A DNA stretch of 37,209 nucleotides from an uncultured SAR116 cluster alpha proteobacterium. Lineage in GTDB: Bacteria > Pseudomonadota > Alphaproteobacteria > Puniceispirillales > Puniceispirillaceae. Positions 31,564 to 37,209 of this stretch are shown piece after piece (positions within the stretch are counted from its first letter, which is position 1; every line of letters starts with the position of its first letter). The notes beneath the pieces were generated by a model. It was not told the origin of the DNA. It did not search any database and saw only the letters and a list, made by a program, of their open reading frames with translations. Both the position numbers and the translations under genes were made by a program. The stretch is taken from positions 1 through 37,209 of the forward strand of contig CACNSW010000019.1 of the NCBI GenBank assembly GCA_902623185.1, given 5' to 3'.

Positions 31564-32127
31564 TTAGCCCGAGGGAATTACAATCCCTCGGACATCTTCT
31601 TTGCGCTTCAAGATGGTGAGTTCGTCTTCATCGATTAGATCCTTTTGCTCGAAGTGAGCTTCCTTCAAATCCATGTTGTGGGACTAAAGTGCGTGTGTTG
31701 CTACCAGCTCGGCATCTTTCTGAGCTTTAGACGCTGCGCCAGCTGCATGGATAAGAATGGCTTGTGTGCCGCATGGGATTAAGTAAGACGTGGCAGAGGT
31801 CAAAACTGTGATGACTTGGGGCTAGCCAGCGATGTTGTTAATCTGTGTCAGCACGTTTCTTGTGACGCAGTCTAGGTGACCAAGTTCCGTGCTTGTGATT
31901 GCTGAGACCGCAACCTTGCCGCTACTGATCGACACAACTGCACGCGAGGCTGTGAGGTCAGCATCATCAATCGTGGTGGCTGTGACTGCACCTGCGATGT
32001 TTGAGGAAGTCGCTTTTACAGTCGACTTGATGAGGCGCATATGGTCATCAGCCTGTGCAAGGCCGTCAGTCAACACGGGGTTTGAAGCGTTCAGCGAGTC
32101 GATGAACGTGCCGCTTTCGAGTGCCAT
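31564..32127 (-). pseudogene. Phage tail-fibre gene in one frame broken by two TAG codons
   Basis: The ATG at 32127 follows AGGAA by eight bases. The first 101 residues look like the start of marine phage tail fibres: MALESGTFIDSLNASNPVL, then ADDHMRLIKSTVKATSSNIAG. The frame meets TAG at 31824-31822. It then stays open in the same frame (PQVITVLTSATSYLIP, GTQAILIHAAGAASKAQKD), meets TAG again at 31686-31684, continues (SHNMDLKEAHFEQKDLIDED) and ends at TAA 31566-31564: 187 codons in all. There is no frameshift and no internal TAA or TGA. Either this is a decaying prophage gene with two amber changes, or TAG is read as an amino acid in the source phage. A perfect hairpin (CCGAGGGA/TCCCTCGG) lies at the 3' end. 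Confidence 0.7.
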
Positions 32128-32193
32128 GTTGGAATTCCTAGGAATTTAGATTGCGGGTGTTAGCGTTGCGTTATTTAAGGAAGCCTTCTTAAA

Positions 32194-32451
32194 CTAATTG
32201 TTGTGATGCTCTGGACCGCCGTTGCTTATTGCATATGGTTTGTCCTTTTTGGACTGGGTGATAACGTCACTTGTTACCAAAAAGCATGGTATTGCATCAT
32301 TTTTGCGGGCGGTGGCTGGGTATTTAATAAAGTAATCAATTGGATTCTTGGGACGCCCTTCTTGATTTGATCGGCACTGATAGATTTTCTGAGATTGCCC
32401 CGCCCGTGGCGAAAGTCGAATAACAACAAAAAGGCCGAGCTTTAGTGGCAT
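32194..32451 (-). CDS. Doubtful ORF upstream of the tail-fibre gene
   Basis: About 85 residues from the ATG at 32451 (an ATG at 32523 is also in frame). It is polar and basic, with Pro and Asn (RAGQSQKIYQCRSNQEGRPK; SNGGPEHHNN). No ribosome site and no recognised domain. It lies on the same strand as and 66 bp before the tail-fibre start, so a phage protein fragment is possible. Confidence 0.3.
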   Translation of the reverse strand: MPLKLGLFVVIRLSPRAGQSQKIYQCRSNQEGRPKNPIDYFIKYPATARKNDAIPCFLVTSDVITQSKKDKPYAISNGGPEHHNN

Positions 32452-32636
32452 TTTTAAATTAGTCAATATTTGACACTGCCGGGAGTCGATAATCGGTGCA
32501 TGGGACCCGATCGACATCGTCACAATACGCTTAGCTATTGATATTGCAGTATAGTTAATAGCCGTTGATCCGTACTCAGCTGACCTTGGCCTAGCTTGCC
32601 CTACTCGAAATTAGACCATTAGAGAAATTTATTGCG

Positions 32637-32798
32637 ATGGGCTACAATCTAGTCATTACAAATCGGAACACTAGCGAGCCCGCTGAAAAGTCTAAAAGCT
32701 TTCTGCCTCCAGAGCCACCTTAGCGTAAGCCTGAACATAGTCTGTTGGACTATATGTTCTTTTTTTTAGCTGGTGTACATGGGTGTGTGGGTTTTTGA
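32637..32798 (+). pseudogene. Small membrane protein frame broken by one TAG
   Basis: The ATG at 32637 opens a frame of 28 polar residues ending SKSFLPPEPP. A TAG at 32721 follows, and then the same frame runs on as RKPEHSLLDYMFFFLAGVHG to TGA at 32796-32798. The second part is a likely membrane helix, and the Pro-rich stretch before the TAG continues into a basic segment as a linker would. Read through, it gives a 53-residue tail-anchored peptide. The ribosome site is weak. It may be decay, readthrough or two unrelated pieces. Confidence 0.35.
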
Positions 32799-33060
32799 TT
32801 GCAGCTGCCCTTCTGGTTGATCGTGATAACAAACACTCTTTGAAATCTTGGGAATTTTGACCTTCATTTTCTTTGTCACATGGTTCATTGCTCGATTATT
32901 TCGATGGCTTGCTATGTCAACGACAAGACCATTCGAGTAACGACCATCAAATCGGGACATAATTGCGAGTCATTCTCGCTGGCCAACCTACGTTCACGGT
33001 GCGACAATCTGTCAATGGGAGTTCGCCACTAACCTCCGTTAACAAAAGGCAGGAGACATC
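32799..33060. other. Intergenic stretch, no supported gene
   Basis: Apart from the ribosome site of the next micro-ORF (AGGAGA at 33052-33057) I see no coding or RNA signal. A 64-codon minus-strand frame at 32766-32960 lacks a ribosome site and is not called. Confidence 0.35.
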
Positions 33061-33195
33061 ATGAATGACTTTTCTCGTATCCATGCGACGAATGCATTAA
33101 CGACATCATCCTTCAAAAGAAAACGACGACGATGGACACCCATGCTCCTAATGGCCATTGCAGCTGGTGTGACCCTAGTGACCTTAGTTGACTAG
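33061..33195 (+). CDS. Micro-ORF: 44-residue single-helix membrane protein
   Basis: The ATG at 33061 has a strong AGGAGA four bases upstream. The product starts polar (MNDFSRIHATNAL), has a basic cluster (FKRKRRRW) and ends with one membrane helix (TPMLLMAIAAGVTLVTLV), so it should insert with the N-terminus inside. The stop is TAG. The frame stays open through a second TAG (33241-33243) to a TAA six codons further on or so, but the part after the first TAG does not look coding. Confidence 0.55.
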   Translation: MNDFSRIHATNALTTSSFKRKRRRWTPMLLMAIAAGVTLVTLVD

Positions 33196-33327
33196 CGGAG
33201 ACAATCGTACACCGTATGGATTACGGCAACGACAACAAAGTAGCCCACATAACAACCAATGAGAGCTATCAAAACCCACAAGAGCCATAGTTCCTTACTT
33301 ATCTCTTAGTTTTATTGAATTGAAATC

Positions 33328-33462
33328 GTGTTTGCCGATTATCGCAAACACCTTTTTCTTAAGTTGCTCAAAGGTGGAATATGCTCAAAACGACCTATTT
33401 GTGTGGTTATTGGCCTGTTAATTGCTATATCTCTATTGGCTCTGCACATTAAGCCCACCTAG
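33328..33462 (+). CDS. Micro-ORF: 44-residue single-helix membrane protein
   Basis: A GTG at 33328 opens a frame with a basic first half (ADYRKHLFLKLLKGGICSKR) and a helix (ICVVIGLLIAISLLALHI), ending with a tandem TAG-TAA stop (33460-33465). There is no clear ribosome site. The layout, basic then hydrophobic, matches the preceding micro-ORF. Confidence 0.4.
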   Translation: MFADYRKHLFLKLLKGGICSKRPICVVIGLLIAISLLALHIKPT

Positions 33463-33474
33463 TAACGAGGGGCT

Positions 33475-33558
33475 GTGGAGGTCATATTGGGTGCTTTGGC
33501 CGCTTTGGGGGCGCTTGGTCTTTATTATTATTGGACGCTGCCGCCAAAAACTTTTTAG
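33475..33558 (+). CDS. Micro-ORF: 27-residue membrane peptide
   Basis: A GTG at 33475 just after GAGGGG gives MEVILGALAALGALGLYYYW and then TLPPKTF, ending at TAG (33556). The Ala/Leu/Gly helix with aromatic and Pro-Pro end is typical of short membrane peptides. The start is 10 bp after the previous double stop, so the two may be read from one message. Confidence 0.4.
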   Translation: MEVILGALAALGALGLYYYWTLPPKTF

Positions 33559-33586
33559 GCCACAACGTTCGCAGTGACAGCCGTAA

Positions 33587-33784
33587 TCACTTCTTTATGT
33601 GCCTCGAGGAACCATTTGATTGGCTGACGCTTAATCTTCCAACCGGAATACATCTTATTCTGTACTTTTCCCAGCCCGGTAATTCGTTCTCAACATGGAC
33701 GATACAGTATTGATCTCGTTTCTTTGCTACGTTGCCGTGATAAATGCCAATCACACATTGCTCATCTTTGTAATCATCCAGCAA
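33587..33784 (-). pseudogene. Fragment of an unknown small protein, 5' end replaced
   Basis: On the minus strand the frame reads LRVLLDDYKDEQCVIGIYHG, then KKRDQYCIVHVENELPGWEK, ending at TGA 33589-33587. Its composition looks coding, whereas the opposite strand here reads as nonsense. Upstream of about 33785 the minus frame is only the antisense of an integrase fragment, so the gene's start was lost at that junction. Confidence 0.35.
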
Positions 33785-33928
33785 AACCCTAAGCTTATTT
33801 GTGAGATCCTGGGACACAGCAGCGAAAAAACCACAAGCAAATATGTGCATCCTCAAGACAAAGCTAAAAAGGGCGCCATCAGCAACCTCGTTATGGACAT
33901 CTGGGAGCAGCGTGTCATGGTAAAATGA
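33785..33928 (+). pseudogene. C-terminal remnant of a second tyrosine integrase
   Basis: The 47-codon piece reads NPKLICEILGHSSEKTTSKY, then VHPQDKAKKGAISNLVMDIW. This is the C-terminal motif of tyrosine recombinases: LGH with the box-II His, then the nucleophile Tyr in TSKYVHP. Nothing upstream of 33785 in any frame is integrase-like, so the rest of the gene is gone. It is not a copy of the intact island integrase, whose equivalent reads TGHKKSNIGR. It marks an older integration. Confidence 0.7.
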
Positions 33929-34011
33929 TTTAAGACACCAAGGCCGTCCGGGGCCACCTGGCGCACTGCTCAGCTCCCATAGTTTGGGCGCGTACTCCCC
34001 GTTTCTAAAAG

Positions 34012-34040
34012 GACCTTTATAAAAAAAGGGTTAAAGGGTC
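34012..34040 (-). terminator. Possible terminator of the MotA-like gene
   Basis: On the minus strand GACC-C-TTTA pairs with TAAAGGTC (34040-34032 with 34019-34012, one bulged base) and is followed by CTTTT. It lies 28 bp after the stop of the MotA-like gene. Confidence 0.4.
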
Positions 34041-34067
34041 AATTTGTTGTTTTTGTTCAATGCGTTC

Positions 34068-34427
34068 TCAGTCTATATGCATTGATAAAAATTTGAGTGT
34101 GTAGCCGTAAAATAACGGGAGCATACACACCGACATCGCGGCACCCAAAGCGGGGACGTTCATTGATGCAAAGATTTGGGCGTCAGCAATTAGGATAAGG
34201 CCGATTAGAAAACCGATCCAAGCTCCTCTTACACAACCGTCACCAAATTTCGTAAGTATACTGTCATCACCCTTTGCCCCGATCACATTACCGACCCCAA
34301 TTATAGCTACTAATAATAAAGATGGCATATCTAGGAATTTTTCCTGTCCCCCTCCATAGATAATTGCAGCAACAACTGCTCCTAAAACAATGACAAGGCC
34401 AATAATTCTGGTTGGGTTTTCAAACAT
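34068..34427 (-). CDS. Compact four-helix protein, MotA-like
   Basis: I chose the ATG at 34427, nine bases after GGAG; a TTG at 34442 is in frame. The 119-residue protein is almost all membrane: TRIIGLVIVLGAVVAAIIYG, SLLLVAIIGVGNVIGA, GAWIGFLIGLILIADAQ and MSVCMLPLFYGYTLKFL. The first helix pair and the final LFYGYTLKF resemble the helices of MotA (GGxL loop, and TTLYGVLLAN in helix 4), but the long cytoplasmic loop of MotA, which contacts FliG, is missing. It may be an ion channel-like stator remnant or a distinct small family. No MotB is adjacent, although an ExbD-like gene lies far to the left. Confidence 0.6.
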   Translation of the reverse strand: MFENPTRIIGLVIVLGAVVAAIIYGGGQEKFLDMPSLLLVAIIGVGNVIGAKGDDSILTKFGDGCVRGAWIGFLIGLILIADAQIFASMNVPALGAAMSVCMLPLFYGYTLKFLSMHID

Positions 34428-34442
34428 AGTCTCAAGCTCCAA

Positions 34443-34758
34443 AATCCAAAAGAAGTGAGGTCAAATTTACTGGGCCAACTCCTACAATGTCAAATGGCCT
34501 GTGTGTGGAAACCGCCTCGTATGCGTGGTGGTAAGCCGTAAATGGGTGAGGTTATGTACACCTGTTCAACGAGCAAAGTGGCATATGCACCGCTGTGAGT
34601 GGGGCCATCTGAAGGTGAATTACCAGTATAATAGATCACTAGGATTACAGGTGAATTTCGGTGGCCCTTTTTTTTGCGTGTGCTTATTCACTTGAAAATA
34701 ATGCTCGAAAAACAGGAACAAACTCCACAGCAACCCATCCTTAAAAAGGAAGTAAAAA
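34443..34758. other. Divergent gap with a structured leader before the 109-residue gene
   Basis: This gap holds the promoter of the leftward MotA-like gene and, on the plus strand, the long hairpin with T-run at 34602-34675. I see no supported ORF; a 64-codon frame at 34501 has no ribosome site. A ribosome site AAGGAAGT precedes the ATG at 34759. Confidence 0.45.
34602..34675 (+). terminator. Long-stem intrinsic terminator or attenuator
   Basis: GGGCCATC-t-GAAG (34602-34614) pairs with TTTCGGTGGCCC (34656-34667), about 12 pairs with one bulge, around a 41-base apical part with two near repeats (GGTGAATTAC and GGTGAATTTC). Eight T follow (34668-34675). The next gene starts 83 bp downstream, so this may end a small RNA or act as an attenuator in its leader. 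Confidence 0.6.
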
Positions 34759-35088
34759 ATGAGTAGTGCAAATCCCGCACTTATAAACTACACGCTCGAG
34801 ACATTTACTAATGAAAGAGATATGCATTTTCATCTCAGCCAGTGGAAAAAAAGAAAGGCAGAATTCATTCCAAAACTCAGAACAGCTGGTTTGAGAAAGA
34901 TGACCGGAACGAAGATTTGGAACAATAAGGGTGAGGCCGCGGTCGGCTGGATATTTGAATACGAGGACAGCGACTCGTTCAAAAAATGTCAGGAGATTTT
35001 TTCCGAACTTTCCGTGGTCGAGGAGAATGAAGTTCCAGTCAGAAGGCAAGCTTTCAGAGGTGTGGTTTTTGATGAGGAGGTTTTATAA
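34759..35088 (+). CDS. Small soluble protein, probable dimeric alpha/beta-barrel (NIPSNAP-like)
   Basis: A 109-residue protein with AAGGAAGT before the ATG. The order of strand (INYTLETFT), helix (SQWKKRKAEFIPKLRTAG), strands (KMTGTKIWNN; AAVGWIFEYED), helix (SFKKCQEIFSEL) and final strand fits a ferredoxin-like fold of the dimeric alpha/beta-barrel group, in which NIPSNAP and antibiotic-monooxygenase-like proteins fall. This is based on pattern only. No catalytic residue can be named. It may be controlled by the upstream long hairpin. Confidence 0.6.
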   Translation: MSSANPALINYTLETFTNERDMHFHLSQWKKRKAEFIPKLRTAGLRKMTGTKIWNNKGEAAVGWIFEYEDSDSFKKCQEIFSELSVVEENEVPVRRQAFRGVVFDEEVL

Positions 35089-35097
35089 CTCAAAGAC

Positions 35098-35122
35098 GAA
35101 AAAAGGGTCACCGAAGTGGCCC
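35098..35122 (-). terminator. Terminator of the ribonucleotide-reductase operon
   Basis: On the minus strand GGGCCAC-TTCG-GTGACCC (35122-35105, one G-T pair, stable UUCG loop) is followed by a run of T (35104-35098). It lies just after the last decayed small gene downstream of the reductase. Confidence 0.8.
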
Positions 35123-35128
35123 CTAGTG

Positions 35129-35335
35129 TCAGTCATTGTGGAAATAATGTTGCAGTGTATCTACCCTGTCCGAATGAATGGTCAGCTTGTCTAATTCTGC
35201 CTGTACAGATTCTAAAAAGTCTGAGTGTTCCCCTGCGCCTACAGGGTGGCGCAGGTAGATTTCGATGTTGGCTTTATGCAGCTTTATGTTCGCTTTCGCG
35301 TGGCTTTACAAAACCTTCAGCATTTGTCGTCGCAT
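35129..35335 (-). pseudogene. Frame-broken small gene downstream of the zinc-ribbon gene
   Basis: An ATG at 35335 follows a good AAGGAGA, but the frame stops at TAA (35308-35306) after nine codons. Beyond it the same frame is open and clearly protein-like: KANIEIYLRHPVGAGEHSDF, then LESVQAELDKLTIHSDRVDT, ending at TGA 35131-35129. It has no standard start codon after the TAA. Two adjacent 10-bp units, GCTTTATGCA and GCTTTATGTT (35271-35290 on the plus strand), form an imperfect tandem duplication that shifts frame by one. Removing one unit joins the zinc-ribbon frame's end (ESEHKA) to NIEIYLRHP. The protein resembles tiny phage proteins of unknown role. Confidence 0.5.
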
Positions 35336-35504
35336 CTAGTCTCCTTCCATATCCAGTATTTGGGTTGAGAGAGTGCGGAGAGTCATACTCCCAAGCATTG
35401 TATTTGGGAGTCCAAATGGCCTCACCATTACATATCTAGCACGAGTAGAAATCCTGCCGCTCTTGGGTCATTCTGTGACCGCAGCAATATGGTATCGACG
35501 TCAT
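35274..35504 (-). pseudogene. Zinc-ribbon-like small gene broken by TAG inside its CxxC
   Basis: The ATG at 35504 overlaps the reductase stop (TGATG). The first 22 codons read PYCCGHRMTQERQDFYSC and then meet TAG (35438-35436). The same frame continues ICNGEAIWTPKYNAWEYDSP to TAA (35276-35274). The first part carries Cys-Cys-x-His and the TAG sits inside Cys-TAG-Ile-Cys, the second CxxC-type knuckle. Reading TAG as any amino acid restores a small zinc-binding protein of 76 residues. Downstream position and size fit a phage nucleotide-metabolism cassette. It is either a pseudogene or an amber-readthrough gene. Confidence 0.55.
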
Positions 35505-37209
35505 CAGTCGCACTCCTTCTTCCCAGTTTCACTATCGATAAAACAGGCTTCTGCCTTCGGTTGGTTGTCGTTGTCGGGTTTGATTTCGTTCAGGACGCCG
35601 TAGCGTTTACCAGCGGCACGGAATGTAGTTATGCCTTTGCAGCCACCCTTCCACGCCTTGTAGTAGATGTCCTTGAACTCGTCGTAGGTAACGTGGTCGC
35701 CGACGTTGCACGTTTTCGAGACAGCACTGTCAACATATTGTGAGGCCATGATGAGCACTCGCAGGTGGTCGTCGACGCTAATTTCGTTGGCTGTGCGTCC
35801 TTTGATGCCAAGCGAGTAAGCATAATCCTCAACACGCTCGATCTGCTGGCCATCGAAACCAGTTATTGTCCTGTCGTAGAACAGAGCAAATGGGGGCTCT
35901 ATCCCGCCAGAAACATTGTCAGCGGTTAGGCTGATTGTTCCTGTCGGTGCGATCGAAGTCAGGTGAGAGTTGCGAATACCTGTGACTTCAATCTTGTCTT
36001 GTATTCTTCTTGGTAACCGCTGAATGAACTTACTTTGTCCGTATTTGTCGTGGTTCCAGAGCGGAAATGGCCCTTTCTCCATCGCAAGGTCAGCCGATGC
36101 GTCATAAGCTGTGTTACGCAGCTCGCAGAATACATCCTCCATAAACTCCATGAAGTCAGTTGATGCGTAGCTATAACCGAGCATCTCACCAGCGTTCGCT
36201 AGGCCGGTGACGCCTAAGCCCATTCTACGCTTACTTTTAGCCTCAAGTTTTTGTTCCTCGAGAGGATAAATGGTCCTATCGACGACGTTGTCCATTGCTC
36301 GAACCACGCAGCGAATATCGGCATCAAACCGCTGGAAGTCGAACTTCTGCATTTCCATATCAACGTATTTTACGACGTTGAATGAGCCAAGTAGACACGC
36401 TCCAAAAGGTGGCAAGGGTTGTTCAGCGCAAGGGTTAGTTGCCTCAAGCGTTTCCAAGTAATGTAAATTGTTCATCTCATTCATACGATCGATAAACAGA
36501 ATGCCGGGTTCGGCATAATCCCATGTGGACCTCATGATCATGTCCCACAGGTTCACGGGGTCTACCTCTTTATAAACTTTGCCGTCATGGATCAGCTGGA
36601 ATGGAATATTGGCGTCTAAGCACACCATGAAATCATCGGTTACACCCACTGAGACGTTGAAACCCGTCAATTTGTGGGAGTTGTGCTTAGCTGCGATGAA
36701 CTCCTCAATGTCAGGATGGTCTATGCGCAAAACACCCATCTGTGCGCCTCTACGGTGACCGCTCGAGGCGATTGTCTGGCAGATAGCGTCATAGATGCCC
36801 ATGAAGCTCACAGGACCGCTAGACCGACTCGCCAAGCTCTTAATGAGGTCGCCTCGAGGACGAATTTTGGAAAAGTCGTAGCCGATACCACCTCCCCTGC
36901 GCATAGTCTCAGCTGCCTCAGTGGCACGAGACATAATGCTGTCCATACTGTCCTCGATAGTGCCTGACACGAAGCAATTATAGGCTGTTGTCTGCCTCGC
37001 AGCCCCCATTGCATTCTGCACCCGACCAGCTGGTATGAACCGCATATTTTGCAGCACATCCTTAAACTCTTCAAAGTGTTCGTCACTATCTTTCAGACTG
37101 TCCGCAATTCTGACGACCTTTGAATAAAAGTCTTCACCAGCCTGTCGGTACTTCTGCTCGTCTATCTCTTGGGACAGACGAAGCTGTGGCCCGTAAGTCG
37201 GGCGGGTGT
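35504..37209 (-). CDS. nrdJ: Adenosylcobalamin-dependent (class II) ribonucleotide reductase, 5' end outside window
   Basis: The frame is open to the right edge (first visible residues RPTYGPQLRLSQEIDEQKY), so at least 568 residues are seen and the N-terminus is missing. The catalytic cysteines are present: TAYNCFVSG, and NPCAEQPLPPFGAC with the radical Cys and its partner 11 residues later. Substrate-loop sequences (ETMRRGGGIGYDFS; TSIAPTGTISLTADNVSGG) and the C-terminal redox end (EACFIDSETGKKEC) match class II. It makes deoxynucleotides using coenzyme B12, with no need for a NrdB radical subunit. The wording GACLLGSFNVVKYV and the small genes behind it look more like marine phage NrdJ than a chromosomal one, so it may be of phage origin. 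Confidence 0.92.
   Translation of the reverse strand, partial: TRPTYGPQLRLSQEIDEQKYRQAGEDFYSKVVRIADSLKDSDEHFEEFKDVLQNMRFIPAGRVQNAMGAARQTTAYNCFVSGTIEDSMDSIMSRATEAAETMRRGGGIGYDFSKIRPRGDLIKSLASRSSGPVSFMGIYDAICQTIASSGHRRGAQMGVLRIDHPDIEEFIAAKHNSHKLTGFNVSVGVTDDFMVCLDANIPFQLIHDGKVYKEVDPVNLWDMIMRSTWDYAEPGILFIDRMNEMNNLHYLETLEATNPCAEQPLPPFGACLLGSFNVVKYVDMEMQKFDFQRFDADIRCVVRAMDNVVDRTIYPLEEQKLEAKSKRRMGLGVTGLANAGEMLGYSYASTDFMEFMEDVFCELRNTAYDASADLAMEKGPFPLWNHDKYGQSKFIQRLPRRIQDKIEVTGIRNSHLTSIAPTGTISLTADNVSGGIEPPFALFYDRTITGFDGQQIERVEDYAYSLGIKGRTANEISVDDHLRVLIMASQYVDSAVSKTCNVGDHVTYDEFKDIYYKAWKGGCKGITTFRAAGKRYGVLNEIKPDNDNQPKAEACFIDSETGKKECD

Noticed and set aside
32766-32960. A 64-codon minus-strand frame
   Set aside because: It lacks a ribosome site, has a mixed composition and overlaps the read-through frame at 32637-32798.
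31564-35504. A firm claim that the region uses a recoded genetic code (TAG as Gln)
   Set aside because: The host block uses TAG as stop, nearby micro-ORFs end at TAG, nrdJ has no TAG, and a frame-shifting duplication shows real decay. It is kept only as an alternative in the findings.
35116-35743. Several plus-strand frames opposite the reductase operon
   Set aside because: They are antisense shadows of nrdJ and of the small minus-strand genes, which have ribosome sites, overlaps and a terminator in the correct order.
1-37209. CRISPR arrays or inverted-repeat insertion sequences
   Set aside because: No regularly spaced repeats and no transposase reading frame were seen.

Overview
The window looks like a marine alphaproteobacterium of moderate to low GC. 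The clues are a direct-repeat LexA box of the alphaproteobacterial kind (GAAC-N7-GAAC), an HfaB/CsgG-type protein, a class II ribonucleotide reductase and phage genes of marine type. The species cannot be named from the sequence alone.

Region 1 (1-21.9 kb) is a dense block of about 22 mostly unrecognised genes, nearly all encoding exported or membrane proteins. A minus-strand operon (9685 to 3111) encodes a protein with FlgT-like N- and C-terminal parts around a CsgG/HfaB-type core, plus three related periplasmic proteins and a Sel1-type protein. Divergent from it, a plus-strand run (9928 to 16837) encodes two paralogous periplasmic proteins, a small ExbD/MotB-like anchor, a lytic transglycosylase, two soluble proteins of unknown function and a Lon-type (S16) protease domain tethered to a periplasmic domain by one membrane helix. 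A convergent minus-strand operon (21871 to 16838) encodes a glycine-zipper protein, a lipoprotein, two small exported proteins, a TolQ/ExbB/MotA-like four-helix protein and two single-pass membrane proteins. Together these are the parts of an envelope-spanning, probably proton-driven machine: motor pair, peptidoglycan-cutting enzyme, outer-membrane ring and periplasmic scaffold. No flagellar, curli or TonB-receptor gene is beside it. This is the best candidate for an undescribed system.

Region 2 (22.2-25.0 kb) holds a membrane fatty-acid-desaturase-type oxygenase and an NAD(P)-dependent aldehyde dehydrogenase.

Region 3 (25446-31089) is a 5.6-kb genomic island inserted in the 3' end of a tRNA-Ser(UGA) gene. 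It has 21-bp direct repeats at its ends, paired TGTACCCA sites just inside both ends, a tyrosine integrase at the right end and small cargo genes: a Fis-type HTH, a uracil-DNA-glycosylase-like protein, membrane and secreted proteins, and a secreted protein behind a LexA box.

Region 4 (31.1-37.2 kb) is a mosaic of phage-like and decayed material. It holds a candidate sigma-54-driven small RNA with a strong terminator, a tail-fibre gene whose single frame is broken only by two TAG codons, more small reading frames broken by TAG, several micro-ORFs with one membrane helix, an integrase remnant, a compact MotA-like protein and a phage-like adenosylcobalamin-dependent ribonucleotide reductase that runs off the right edge.
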